Counted from the stretch's first letter, positions 25,989 to 35,125 are shown. The stretch is 53,034 nt of DNA from JANMMJ01 sp964543235 (GCA_964543235.1 CAZIXE010000024.1:1-53034), one strand, 5' to 3'. Notes: generated by a model not told the origin, from the sequence alone. Program-made: numbers and translations.

Positions 25989-26953
25989 GAACCCTGGTCT
26001 CCGGTAGTTGCGGTGGCCCGGCTTTTATCGGCGTTGTGCCGGGGCGGCAACCACTGTTCCTGCCGGTACCACTGTACGGTACGCTTGAACCCCTCGGCAA
26101 ACGGGGTCGGCCGTGGCGCGGTGAGTCCGCCCGTGCAAATCCAGTCGCGATGATAGAGCTCCCGCACCTTGCCGGGAGAAAACAACGGTGGTCGCGCCGC
26201 CGCAACCCGCAATGGCGCGGCCAGGTGGGCCAGGGCAAGAGGCAGCATCCGCGGCAGGTAAGCAACGCGCCGCGGCGTACCCTCCGCTGCGCGTGCCGTC
26301 TCTGCAAGGTCTTCCCAGCTATAACCCCCTGGCGTGCCGTCATGGACTTCATGCACGCCGGATAACGCCGTGCCGATCATGCCGGCAATGACTGACGCCA
26401 GGTCTTCGACAAATAGCAGCGAGAATCGCGACGAGTTCGAACCTGGAATGACGGCGAGCGGTCTGAGGAGCTGTCGGATCAGCGGCAGTGTGCCGCGATC
26501 GCCGGGTCCGTAAATGGCCGGCGGGCGCAACACCACGGCAGTACTGAATCCGCTGAGAGCCTCCTCCGCGGCCCGCTTGCTCTCCGCATAGGGGGAAAGC
26601 TCCGGCGCGCGCGCCGCCAGCGATGAGACATGGATGAAGCGCTTGACTCCGGCTGCTGCCGCCGCGGCCGCCAGAAAGCGGGTGCCGTGGGCGTTGATGG
26701 CGTGGAAATCGGCCCTGCTGCGCGCCGCCGTGGCACCCGCAAGGTTGACAATGACGTCGGCACCCGCGGCGAACGACTGCAAAGAGGCCGGCGACCGCAA
26801 GTCGCCGGCAACGACATCCAGCCTGCCTTGCGGCGTAAGCTTCCGCGGATCGCGCGCCAGCGCCCGCAGCTCATGGCCTTCCGCCAGCAGTCTGCGCAGA
26901 ACATGCTCACCGGCAAAGCCGGTGGCGCCGGTCATCGCAATCCTGACACCCAT
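25985..26953 (-). CDS. cerR: NAD-dependent epimerase-family reductase, probable ceramide reductase (CerR)
   Basis: 322 residues. Extended-SDR fold with TGATGFAGEH at residues 8-17, VVAGDLRSP, the catalytic Ser in HVSSLAAR and YAESK (YxxxK). In Caulobacter the equivalent gene, next to acp and spt, encodes the reductase that acts on the 3-keto group of the sphingolipid intermediate. The homology is to atypical SDRs of the epimerase class, not to fungal KDSR. The C-terminal ~60 residues are a low-complexity tail. It starts 3 bp after the acyl-ACP synthetase stop. Confidence 0.83.
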   Translation of the reverse strand: MGVRIAMTGATGFAGEHVLRRLLAEGHELRALARDPRKLTPQGRLDVVAGDLRSPASLQSFAAGADVIVNLAGATAARSRADFHAINAHGTRFLAAAAAAAGVKRFIHVSSLAARAPELSPYAESKRAAEEALSGFSTAVVLRPPAIYGPGDRGTLPLIRQLLRPLAVIPGSNSSRFSLLFVEDLASVIAGMIGTALSGVHEVHDGTPGGYSWEDLAETARAAEGTPRRVAYLPRMLPLALAHLAAPLRVAAARPPLFSPGKVRELYHRDWICTGGLTAPRPTPFAEGFKRTVQWYRQEQWLPPRHNADKSRATATTGDQGS

Positions 26954-26956
26954 TGA

Positions 26957-28762
26957 CTACTGCGCGGCTTCCAGCCAGCGCTTCTCTTCCCTGGGCACTG
27001 CCCGGTTGATCTCGGCGATCTCGCCGGAAAGGAACCTCTGCTTTGCCGCTGCCCGTGACAGCTTGCCGGACGAAGTGAACGGCAGGCTCCTGGGCGGCAC
27101 CAGCACGACTTCGCACTCCACGGCTGCCGACTGATGCACCGCCGCCGCCACGCGGCGGCGCAGATCTTCCATCTCGGCCTGATCTGTAAGCCGGCACTGC
27201 ACCAGCACCACCACGTCATCCTCGCCGTCGTCGCCTTCAATGGCAAATGCCGCAACATCGCCGTCGCGCAACGGCTCGATGTGTTCGGCCGCCCATTCGA
27301 TGTCCTGCGGCCAGATGTTGCGGCCATTGTGCAGGATCAGGTCCTTGGCCCTGCCGGTGATGACAATTTCGCCATTGAGCCAGTAGGCCATGTCGCCGGT
27401 ATCAATGAACCCGTCTTCACCCAGAATCGCCCGGGTGGCCGGCTCATTGCGGAAATAGCCTGACATCAGGCTCGGGCTCTTTACAAATACCCGCCCCACT
27501 TCGCGATCGCCGAGCAGCCTTCCATCATCGTCCCTGATCTCGACGAACGTTCCCGGCAGCGGCTTGCCGCACACTACGAAACTGCGGACATTGTGCGCAT
27601 CGCCATCCTGGGCGGGGACGGCACGGCGCGAATACTTCATCTCGATCTTGTCGACACTGTCGATTTTGATCGGTTTGTCAACATCACCGATCGAAATGGC
27701 CAGCGTCGTTTCCGCCATGCCATAGCTTGCCAGGAAGGCCCGACGATCGAATCCGGCCACGCTCAGAACTTCGGCGAAATGGGCAAGGACATCTGCCCGA
27801 ACCATATCGCCTCCGATACCCGCGACCCGCCAATGCGACAAGTCGAGTGTTCTCGCCTCACCGTTGATACGGCGCGCCGCGAGGTCGTAGCCGAAGGACG
27901 GCGAATAGGCCAGGGTCGAGCGGTTCTGCGACATCAGCCGCAGCCACAGCGCCGGCCGCCGCGCAAAGGACGGCGTCGACAGATAGTCGACCGTCACCTG
28001 GCCCATGACCGGCGACAGGCAGAAGCCGACAAGTCCCATGTCATGATAGAGCGGCAGCCAGGAGAACGCCCGGTCCGCCGGTGTAATTCTCATGCCATCG
28101 GCGAGGATGCTGCGGGTGTTCGCGACAACTGCCTTCTGGGTGATTAGCACGCCCTTGGGTTCTGACGTCGACCCGGAGGAGTATTGGATATAGGCGATGT
28201 CGTCGCTTCCGAATGGCACCAGTGCCTCTGTTGACGGCGCCAGCGCTTGCAACTCCTCATGGGTCCTGACAATCCCCACTTCCGCCCGCCGCGCGGCCTC
28301 GACGATATACGAAGCCAGATCTGCCGAGGTGATGGCGGCACGCGCGTGGGCCGCCCGCAACATGCCGGCAACCCGCTCGATGTAGGCCTCCTTGCCGCCG
28401 ATATACATCGTATAAGGCATGGGACAGGGCACCAGCCCGGCATACTGGCAGGCAAAAAACACCGTGATGAATTCGGGTCCGGTTTCGGCCACGACCGCGA
28501 CGCGGCTGCCCCGCGACAGACCGAGTGCGGCGAGCTTGCGTGCCGTCGCAATGGCGCAAGAGCGGAGATCTGCATAGGGCAGGACATGCTCAAGTTCACC
28601 CCGGGCCGAGTAGAAATTGAAGCCCGTAATACCTTTTGCGGCATAATCCAGCCCTTCTGTTAGGGTACTGAATTCACCAAGCTTCTGGGGCAGATCGGGA
28701 TTGGCGCGCGGCGTCCGCCGCAGCGCACTGCTACTCTTCGGCGTACTGACTTCGATTGTCAT
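26957..28762 (-). CDS. acsR: Acyl-CoA/acyl-ACP synthetase of the sphingolipid locus
   Basis: 601 residues from ATG 28762. A TTG four codons upstream has no ribosome-binding site, while the ATG has GAAG six bases before it. ANL superfamily: the AMP-binding loop is YIQYSSGSTSEPKGV, then YGMAETTL and the C-terminal DTGDMAYW...GRAKDLI. Length and pattern resemble fatty acyl-AMP ligases (FadD32-like), which load fatty acids on ACPs. The expected reaction is fatty acid plus ATP plus holo-AcpR to acyl-AcpR, feeding Spt. It is the first gene of the four-gene minus-strand block. Confidence 0.83.
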   Translation of the reverse strand: MTIEVSTPKSSSALRRTPRANPDLPQKLGEFSTLTEGLDYAAKGITGFNFYSARGELEHVLPYADLRSCAIATARKLAALGLSRGSRVAVVAETGPEFITVFFACQYAGLVPCPMPYTMYIGGKEAYIERVAGMLRAAHARAAITSADLASYIVEAARRAEVGIVRTHEELQALAPSTEALVPFGSDDIAYIQYSSGSTSEPKGVLITQKAVVANTRSILADGMRITPADRAFSWLPLYHDMGLVGFCLSPVMGQVTVDYLSTPSFARRPALWLRLMSQNRSTLAYSPSFGYDLAARRINGEARTLDLSHWRVAGIGGDMVRADVLAHFAEVLSVAGFDRRAFLASYGMAETTLAISIGDVDKPIKIDSVDKIEMKYSRRAVPAQDGDAHNVRSFVVCGKPLPGTFVEIRDDDGRLLGDREVGRVFVKSPSLMSGYFRNEPATRAILGEDGFIDTGDMAYWLNGEIVITGRAKDLILHNGRNIWPQDIEWAAEHIEPLRDGDVAAFAIEGDDGEDDVVVLVQCRLTDQAEMEDLRRRVAAAVHQSAAVECEVVLVPPRSLPFTSSGKLSRAAAKQRFLSGEIAEINRAVPREEKRWLEAAQ

Positions 28763-28796
28763 AAGAAACTTCAACCCCTTGGATTCTCAATACATT

Positions 28797-28818
28797 ATTA
28801 AAGCCCGAAAGACCGGGC
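28797..28818 (-). terminator. Intrinsic-terminator-like hairpin in front of acsR
   Basis: On the minus strand, GCCCG-GTCTTT-CGGGC (28818 to 28803) is followed by TTTAAT. The 5-bp stem plus short U-run is a weak rho-independent terminator for the gene starting at 29441. It ends only about 35 bases before the acsR start, so the acsR promoter is either upstream of the hairpin (making it a leader element) or very close to the gene. Whether it terminates is uncertain. Confidence 0.45.
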
Positions 28819-28904
28819 GAGAACCCTCCCCAGAACTCCCGACTGGGATACCGGGGGTAAGCATAAAATCCAAATCAATTGCTGTTTCAGATTGTTACCG
28901 GCAG

Positions 28905-29441
28905 CTACCAGCCAAACTGGCCGGAATAGACACCGACGCCATACAGAACCAAGGCTCCCACCACAAACCCCGAAACCCAGGCCAGAGCCAGTGCCGTTCG
29001 AGAGTACCTGGCTCGCTGCCGCATTGACGTTACGTCTGATGCCATCCGCCGTTCCCGCTGCACGACGCGGTGCGCGATGTGATTCCGGACACACTCAGCC
29101 ATTTCCTGGCGATCCCGGCTCTCCAGCAGCAACTCGCGGCCGTTTTGCGTCCCCAGAGTGAAACGGTAGGTTTGCGGATCGGGCGCCATGACCACGCTGG
29201 CAATCGGATCGATCCACAGCCGCGGCGGATCGCCCGGTACCAGGGCCAGGTCGACTAGACCAGGTGACGGCAGGACAGCAGTCACTGGCATCAGCTCATC
29301 CTTAAGCAGCAGGAGCCGGATCGTCTGGGCGTCATGCAGGTTGGCCACAGCCTCGCAATGTGTGGCTTCGGCAACACGTGCCCGGCGCAGTGCGGCGCGC
29401 ATGCCGCCGGGGTCTCGCGCGGTCTGTTCTTCTGACGCCAC
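28905..29441 (-). CDS. Uncharacterised protein with C-terminal membrane anchor
   Basis: 178 residues from GTG 29441, the closest start giving a coherent product; an ATG at 29402 would give 165 residues. The N-terminal part is soluble and mixed alpha/beta (LLLLKDELMPVTAVL; QTYRFTLGTQNGRELLLESR), somewhat like a PH-type fold. A basic Arg-rich segment (RERRMASDVTSMRQRARYSR) comes before the single membrane helix near the C-terminus (LALAWVSGFVVGALVLYGVG). The protein is therefore predicted to be C-terminally anchored with the soluble domain in the cytosol. No family is recognised and no function is assigned. It lies upstream of acsR on the same strand, with a possible terminator between. Confidence 0.6.
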   Translation of the reverse strand: MASEEQTARDPGGMRAALRRARVAEATHCEAVANLHDAQTIRLLLLKDELMPVTAVLPSPGLVDLALVPGDPPRLWIDPIASVVMAPDPQTYRFTLGTQNGRELLLESRDRQEMAECVRNHIAHRVVQRERRMASDVTSMRQRARYSRTALALAWVSGFVVGALVLYGVGVYSGQFGW

Positions 29442-29703
29442 GTCCGTGGTTCCTCGGTCGATTCCAACTGTGCCGGAATGAAACAATCTGGTTGGACAGC
29501 CGGCACCAGTAAAGGCCCGCTGCAGGCGCGATGCCAGCCTGCTGGGACCAATTGTGGCGAATTCGGCGCCGCGTCGGGACTGTCAGGCGGTCGTCCGCTC
29601 CGGTTCCTGTGCCGATGGCCAGATCCGACCCGTTATCCGTCCGCCCCGGCCTTCGAACCGGCAAGCCCGCACTTGGAACGCAGGAGTGGCTGAAACCCGT
29701 CCA
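29442..29703. other. Intergenic region, no gene seen
   Basis: 262 bp between the AbrB-family gene and the start of the tail-anchored protein gene. No convincing coding region, hairpin or tRNA is visible. It presumably holds the promoter of the downstream minus-strand gene and any terminator of the AbrB-family gene, but no clear -35/-10 pair or T-tract stands out. Confidence 0.4.
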
Positions 29704-30798
29704 TCACTCCTGGTCCGGGGATGGCTGCGGGGACTTTGGAGGAAGAGCCGCGCGCGCTTCTTGCCGCCCGATCAACCAGGCCGCCAAAGGCGGAAGCACC
29801 AGGCACAGCCCGACATACCTCGCAACCTGGTGTGCCGCCACATAGGCGGGGTCGAGGTTGAGGGCGAAAGCCATGATCGTCATCGCCTCGAGTCCGCCTG
29901 GCGCAAAGGCAAGAAGCGTCAATGGCAATGGCAGATCGGCGAAATAGGTCACCAGCCCCGCCCCGAGTGTCGAGATTGCCAGTGCCAACAGGAACCCGGC
30001 GACGCCCTCGCCAAACATGGCACGAATGTCGGTTAATGGTAGCCCCTGGAACCGCGCCCCGATCATGACGCCAAGGATGACGTTGGCCGGGATCAGTATG
30101 ATGTCGGGGGTTCCGCCTTCCACATGGCCAGAAATATGCAAGCCGGCACTGGCGAGGATGGCTCCGAGTATCAGCCCGGCCGGCACCCGCAGCCGTTCGA
30201 AAAGCATTCCCACAAGACTGCTTGCGGCAACCAGCAGGACAATCTCCCAGGGGGTTGGATAGCGGCCGGGCGGCAGCCAGCCCGGGACCGGCGACAGCAG
30301 CGAGATCAGCGCCGGGAGAGCCGCCACCAGAAAGAACAGGCGGATGCATTGTGCAATGGTGACGCGGCGCATGTCGGCGCGTGCCTCATCGGCCAGTGCC
30401 AGCGTGATCGACAGCGCTCCGGGCAGGCTCGCAAAGAGTGCCGTTGGTTGCGCCCAGCCATGAAACCGGCGGAAGTAGTGCGCACAGAGCACGGTCACAA
30501 GGACGACGGTCACGGCCAGCAACAGCATGCTGAGCGGCCACTGGCCGGCACGGGCCAGAGTCTCCCAGTTGACGCTTGCGCCGGTCTGGATTCCAAGCAG
30601 GATGAAGGCGATGGCCCTTAGCCAGCCCGGCACCGTCACTCCGAGCCCAGCATAGACGGCAACGACGCCCGCAATCATGCTGCCCGCCAGCCACGGCGCC
30701 GGCAGTCCGGCGGCGGTGAACAAAGCGCCGCCGCAAGTTCCGATGACCAGCCCCGTAACCGTTCGTCTTGCCGTGTCCCGGTCGAAGAAAGTTGCCAT
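29704..30798 (-). CDS. AbrB-family membrane protein
   Basis: 364 residues, very hydrophobic, about ten membrane helices in two repeats. Each repeat has a PAPWLAGSMIAGV-like or AGLILGAILAS-like segment, the AbrB-duplication pattern (once labelled ammonia monooxygenase). E. coli AbrB is the namesake, but the transport or regulatory function of the family is unclear. Another conserved patch is PGGLEAMTIMAFALNLDPAYVAAHQ. The gene follows the carbohydrate kinase with a one-base TGATG overlap, so it is the last gene of that catabolic operon and could be its transporter. Confidence 0.8.
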   Translation of the reverse strand: MATFFDRDTARRTVTGLVIGTCGGALFTAAGLPAPWLAGSMIAGVVAVYAGLGVTVPGWLRAIAFILLGIQTGASVNWETLARAGQWPLSMLLLAVTVVLVTVLCAHYFRRFHGWAQPTALFASLPGALSITLALADEARADMRRVTIAQCIRLFFLVAALPALISLLSPVPGWLPPGRYPTPWEIVLLVAASSLVGMLFERLRVPAGLILGAILASAGLHISGHVEGGTPDIILIPANVILGVMIGARFQGLPLTDIRAMFGEGVAGFLLALAISTLGAGLVTYFADLPLPLTLLAFAPGGLEAMTIMAFALNLDPAYVAAHQVARYVGLCLVLPPLAAWLIGRQEARAALPPKSPQPSPDQE

Positions 30799-32252
30799 CA
30801 GGATGTGAACAGGGGCTTCAGTGCTGCGAAAAGCTCCCTGTAGCGATGATGGGCATCGAGATAAAGCTGCCGGTGCTCATGCCGGGGCTCGACCACGCGC
30901 ATATCATGGGCCAGCTGCCCTGCAGCCGCCACCAGATCCTTGAACTGGCCGGACGCCGCGCCGGCCAGCAGCGCTGCCCCGATTGGAGACGTATCGACAC
31001 GCCGCGGCACCTCGGCCGGCAGACCTGTGACATCGGCACGGATCTGACACCACAACGCGCTGCGGGCTCCCCCGCCGACAATTCGCAATGCCGACACGGA
31101 AGCTCCGAGTTCGCCCACCCGGTCAAGTACGTCGCGCATCGCAAATGCGGTTCCCTCGAGCACTGACCGCGCCAGATCGCCGCGCCCATGCGCCGGACTC
31201 ATCCCGAAAAAGGTGCCGCGTGCCGCAGCCAGCCACTCCGGGGCCATGGCGCCGGAGAGTGCCGGCAGGAACAGCAATCCTCCCGCACCCGGCGGTGTTG
31301 CCGCGGCCTCGCGGTCCAGCGCGACGAACCCCTCGAGTCCAAACGTCTTTCCAAACCACGTCAACGCCCCGCCGGACAGCCAGCCCGGGTTCTCGATATA
31401 GAACTGGCCTCCAATATAGGCATGAGTTTCGACCAGCCGCCTTTCGTCGATCACCGGACTTCGGTGCAAAGTACCCGTCACCTCAGCGGTGCCAAGCACG
31501 TTTAGCAACCGCCCGGATGTAACCAGGCCGGCCCCCAGCGCCGAGGCGAAGTCGTCACCCGTGCCGACGGCCACGGGCAGGCCCGGGCGAAGGCCGGTCA
31601 GGAAACTTCCTGTGTCATTCAGTGTCCCGGCAATCGCCTCTGCCGGCCGCGGCTTTGGGAGTTCCTGCGCTGGGATCGCAAAGAGAGATAGCAGGGACGC
31701 CTCATAGTCTTGCACGTGTAGCCCGTAAACCATGCTGGTCGAAGCGGTGGCATGGTCAATGACAGCGGCGCCAGTGATCCGGTTGACAAGGTAGGATACC
31801 GGCACGTGAAAGCAGCGGGCCTGTTGCACTCCGGCCACGTGGGCTTTGAGCCATCGGATCTTCGCGGCCGCATGCGAGGCATCCAGAATGACCCCGCCGC
31901 GCTTGAGCACCAATTCGGCATCGATGCCGGCGATTTCGGCTTCCGCCCGGCGATCCATCCAGATCAGGCAGGGATGCAGTGGCAGGCCATCGGCGCCGAC
32001 GGCGATGACGCCATCAAGCTGGCCTGCCAGCCCGAGGCAGGTGACGTCTCCGGCATCGACATCAGCATGGCGCAGGGCACCCTGAACGGCCGGCGCTAAG
32101 GCACGTTCCCATAGTTTCGGATCCTGTTCCGCCCAGCCCGGGTGTGGGAATGAGGGCTGGTAGGCGATCGCATGCTCGCCCAGCACTTCCAGCTGATCCG
32201 AAACGACGACCGCCTTCAGACTCTGCGTGCCAACGTCAATGCCGACAATCAC
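30798..32252 (-). CDS. FGGY-family carbohydrate kinase (xylulokinase-like)
   Basis: 484 residues, full length for FGGY kinases. The N-terminal phosphate-binding loop is GIDVGTQSLKAVV (residues 4-16), the GQLDG segment holds the usual catalytic region, and the C-terminal domain has FMGMSPAHGRGDLARSVLEG and GGGARSALWCQ. FGGY enzymes phosphorylate sugars or polyols; the substrate is not readable here. Its operon partners (HAD phosphatase, glycerol-1-phosphate-dehydrogenase-like, TIM-barrel protein) suggest a small polyol or ketose. It overlaps the DeoR gene by ATGA. Confidence 0.85.
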   Translation of the reverse strand: MIVGIDVGTQSLKAVVVSDQLEVLGEHAIAYQPSFPHPGWAEQDPKLWERALAPAVQGALRHADVDAGDVTCLGLAGQLDGVIAVGADGLPLHPCLIWMDRRAEAEIAGIDAELVLKRGGVILDASHAAAKIRWLKAHVAGVQQARCFHVPVSYLVNRITGAAVIDHATASTSMVYGLHVQDYEASLLSLFAIPAQELPKPRPAEAIAGTLNDTGSFLTGLRPGLPVAVGTGDDFASALGAGLVTSGRLLNVLGTAEVTGTLHRSPVIDERRLVETHAYIGGQFYIENPGWLSGGALTWFGKTFGLEGFVALDREAAATPPGAGGLLFLPALSGAMAPEWLAAARGTFFGMSPAHGRGDLARSVLEGTAFAMRDVLDRVGELGASVSALRIVGGGARSALWCQIRADVTGLPAEVPRRVDTSPIGAALLAGAASGQFKDLVAAAGQLAHDMRVVEPRHEHRQLYLDAHHRYRELFAALKPLFTS

Positions 32253-33031
32253 GCTGCAGCATCCCGGCTGCCGAAACTGGCAACCCTCACGCCATGCAGC
32301 ACGTCATAATAGACTTGCGCAGGAACCTCGTCGGTGATGACCAGATCGATCGCCTTCGACGCACAGACCGTTGCGAACTGCGTCTGTCCGAACTTGCCAT
32401 GGTCGGCTATCAGCACCGTCCTGCTTGCCCGCGCAATCATCTTGCGCTTGACGGCCGCGCCCAGGGCATCGGCGTCGGTGATTTCTTCCGGGGTGATGCC
32501 GCCTGCCCCGATCACTGCGACATCGGCATGATATCGCTCGAGGAACCCCACTGTCTCGACACCGAATACCGCCTCCTCCGTCAGCCGGAGGTCCCCCGGG
32601 CAGAGCATGACGGCAACCGACTCGGCGGCCGCCAGCGCCCGCGCGACCGTCAGCGAATTGGTGATGACCGTCAGTTCGATGGGCTGCCTGACCAGGGCAC
32701 GCGCAAAATGCGCCGTCGTTGAGCCGGCATCGATCATCAATACGTCACCCGGTCTGACTTCCTCGACCGCGGCGGCCGCAATCCGCTGCCGACCGGCAAT
32801 ATTCTCCTGCGCCCGGGTTTGTACGCCCGGCTCGCCTGCTACCGAGCGCACCGCTGCTCCGCCGTACGTCCGTGCCAGAAGGCCACGCGCCGAAAGCTCA
32901 TCGAGATCGCGCCGGATCGTTTCGGTGGTCACCCCGAATTCGTCCGCCAGCGTCGAGATGCGTACCGCGACATCATTGCTGAGACGCTGCAGGATGCGCT
33001 CCTGGCGGACGGTTTTCGGCAGCCTATCCAT
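32249..33031 (-). CDS. DeoR/GlpR-family transcriptional regulator
   Basis: 260 residues from ATG 33031. The N-terminal helix-turn-helix is near residues 24-45 (RISTLADEFGVTTETIRRDL, the classical DeoR signature), then LLARTYGGA. The C-terminal DeoRC effector domain has PGDVLMIDAGSTTAHFARAL and LTVITNSLTVARALA. These regulators usually repress sugar or polyol operons and are released by a phosphorylated intermediate. It probably controls the operon it sits in and perhaps the divergent transporter operon; candidate operators are annotated at 35600 and 35831. Overlaps the HAD gene by 8 bases. Confidence 0.88.
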   Translation of the reverse strand: MDRLPKTVRQERILQRLSNDVAVRISTLADEFGVTTETIRRDLDELSARGLLARTYGGAAVRSVAGEPGVQTRAQENIAGRQRIAAAAVEEVRPGDVLMIDAGSTTAHFARALVRQPIELTVITNSLTVARALAAAESVAVMLCPGDLRLTEEAVFGVETVGFLERYHADVAVIGAGGITPEEITDADALGAAVKRKMIARASRTVLIADHGKFGQTQFATVCASKAIDLVITDEVPAQVYYDVLHGVRVASFGSRDAAA

Positions 33032-33836
33032 GGGCGCGCGCCTCCAGAATTGCTTGCGCCAACTCGGCGAAACCATAGCCGCCCTCATTCTCGGTCACAA
33101 AATGCGGCAGCGCCGCCATGACGTCCCTGTAGGGCTTAACATTGGCAACCCCGACGGCATTGGGAAAGAACCCGAACATCGGCGCATCGTTCGGCGAATC
33201 GCCGGCATAGATGATCCTGGTCTTGTCGCGGCCCGCATCGATGCCGAAGCCCTCCCGCAGGAACTGCTGGGACATGGTGAGCTTGTCATGATCACCGAAC
33301 CACGCATTGACATGGATGGAACTGACCTTGGCATGGGCGCCCTCAGACTCGAACAGGCGGCGGATCTGCTCGGCAACGGCCAGAGGCTGGGGTGGCACAT
33401 CCTCGCAGAAGTCGATGGCGACATCGATCTCGCGATAGGCCTGGTCGGAGGCGATCGCCGTGCCTGGGAACCTCTCAAGTACCCGCTGCGCTATTGCCCA
33501 GATCTTCTCGACATTGGTCCGGCGCTCGGTACTGCCCTGGGCGTAGACCCGCCGCATTTTCCGGGCGGACTCGTCATAACGGAAGTAGAAGGCACCGTTC
33601 TCCCCCACGACCCCGTCGACGGGCCACATGCGTGCAATGTGGTCGCACCAGCCTGCGGGCCGCCCGGTGATCGGAATGACGATCAGGCCTGCTGCCCGCA
33701 ACGCCTCCAGGGCTGCGAAGGCCTCCGACGGCAACCGGCCGTGCAGTGTCAGCGTATCATCGATGTCCGTCAGTACCGCCTTGGCATCGCGCAGTGTGGC
33801 CGGTGGACAGTCTTCGAGCGGCACAAAATAGGCCAT
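33024..33836 (-). CDS. HAD-superfamily hydrolase (type IIB, sugar-phosphate phosphatase-like)
   Basis: 270 residues. The HAD nucleophile motif is DIDDT (D24, D26) in VLTDIDDTLT, followed by TGRPAGW (Ser/Thr motif 2) and the metal-binding GDSPND at about residue 212. The cap pattern is that of type IIB enzymes such as trehalose-, sucrose- or mannosylglycerate-phosphate phosphatases. It probably dephosphorylates a small sugar or polyol phosphate in the same pathway as the adjacent kinase and dehydrogenase. Its stop overlaps the regulator's start. Confidence 0.8.
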   Translation of the reverse strand: MAYFVPLEDCPPATLRDAKAVLTDIDDTLTLHGRLPSEAFAALEALRAAGLIVIPITGRPAGWCDHIARMWPVDGVVGENGAFYFRYDESARKMRRVYAQGSTERRTNVEKIWAIAQRVLERFPGTAIASDQAYREIDVAIDFCEDVPPQPLAVAEQIRRLFESEGAHAKVSSIHVNAWFGDHDKLTMSQQFLREGFGIDAGRDKTRIIYAGDSPNDAPMFGFFPNAVGVANVKPYRDVMAALPHFVTENEGGYGFAELAQAILEARAHG

Positions 33837-35125
33837 CAGTCGATCAGACGCTCCGCTGCTAGTTGACCCGAATCGGCGGCAAGATCCAGGAAGGTATAGC
33901 GATTGCGAATTTCGCGCGCATGCCTCACCGCCGCAGCGAACACCTGGCGGGAGAGACCGAGATCGGTGTAGTGGCGCGGCGCGCCTGCGGCACCGAGTGC
34001 CGCCGCAATCTCGCTTGCCGGGCGCAGCATGCGGGTGAGCCTGGCCGTGAGGTCAGGCCAGTGCTGGGCGATCAGCGCCGAAAAGGCCGCAGCGGCGTCA
34101 TCATCAAGCAGCTTTGGCGAAAGCTCCTTCCAGCACGCAGCCCCCGCCTCGTCCCCATACCGCGACTTGAGCGCCGCCTCGGAAAGAGCCTGCGGCCTGA
34201 CCACCGGCGGTGGCCCGGCGATCATCATCTCCTGCAGGCGAGCCATGACCAGTGTCGTCACTGCGATCTGCTCGCCATGCAGCGGTTCATCGCCATCGGG
34301 CTTGTGGGTCATCTCGATATAATGGCTAATCAGATGCTCGCCCTGGCTTGCGGGATAGCTGCCGCCACACAACGTCATCCCGAAACCCGAGAGCACCAGC
34401 ACCTTCGCCAGCCGCTCGATAGCGGCAGGATCGCCACGCACCACCGCCTCAGCCTCCGCAACCATGGCGTCTTCAAGGTCAGCGAACAGGCTGAACGGGG
34501 TTTCACTGTAGGAGGTGCCGCGCAGCACATGAGCCATGTACCAGTCACATTGTGCAGTCGACCGGCAGATGGCATCGCCGAGGCCGGCCCGGATGAGCCG
34601 CTTGGGCGCGGCGGCCAGCACGTCGAGGTCTATGAAAACGCCATCCGGCGCCATTGCCGGCAGTGATTTCTTATGGCCCCTGACTGTGATGGCAACATTG
34701 ACGGACGTGTAGCCGTTCATCGACGGCGCCGTTGCGAAGACGGCACAGCGCTTGCCCTGCCGGTAAGCGGCATATTTTGCGAGATCGTTGATCGTCCCGG
34801 ACCCCACAGCGATGTATGTGCCAGCCGCCGCGCCAGCACGCATCACCTCGGTCGCCGTATGCTCATCTGGATGCGGCCGGCCGGGCAGGCGGATTGCGAT
34901 CACTGGATTGAGCGCGGCTTCAACCTGACGGCCCAGCGCCTCGTAGGTGTTCGGGTCGGAGATCACGGCGTAGGGCCGCGGCAGATCAATCTGGCGCACC
35001 AGAGCAGCGGCGTCGGCAGCAAGCGACGGGGCAATGATGACCGACCTGACCGGCACCGCCAGCACAGCCCCGCTGTCAGGATCGCGCAATCGCCCCGTCA
35101 TGAGGGCGTTCAGCACATCATTCAT
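33836..35125 (-). CDS. sn-glycerol-1-phosphate dehydrogenase-like protein (AraM/EgsA family)
   Basis: 429 residues from ATG 35125; an in-frame extension to 35155 is unlikely because this ATG overlaps the previous stop as ATGA. The NAD-binding loop is AVGSGTINDLAKY (roughly residues 104-116). Probable metal ligands are Asp in AQCDWYMAH and His in SQGEHLISHYIEM and HGEQIAV. AraM/EgsA enzymes reduce dihydroxyacetone phosphate to sn-glycerol 1-phosphate, the archaeal-type stereoisomer. In bacteria many members act in sugar catabolism and their substrate is less certain. It lies between the TIM-barrel gene and the HAD phosphatase. Confidence 0.82.
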   Translation of the reverse strand: MNDVLNALMTGRLRDPDSGAVLAVPVRSVIIAPSLAADAAALVRQIDLPRPYAVISDPNTYEALGRQVEAALNPVIAIRLPGRPHPDEHTATEVMRAGAAAGTYIAVGSGTINDLAKYAAYRQGKRCAVFATAPSMNGYTSVNVAITVRGHKKSLPAMAPDGVFIDLDVLAAAPKRLIRAGLGDAICRSTAQCDWYMAHVLRGTSYSETPFSLFADLEDAMVAEAEAVVRGDPAAIERLAKVLVLSGFGMTLCGGSYPASQGEHLISHYIEMTHKPDGDEPLHGEQIAVTTLVMARLQEMMIAGPPPVVRPQALSEAALKSRYGDEAGAACWKELSPKLLDDDAAAAFSALIAQHWPDLTARLTRMLRPASEIAAALGAAGAPRHYTDLGLSRQVFAAAVRHAREIRNRYTFLDLAADSGQLAAERLID

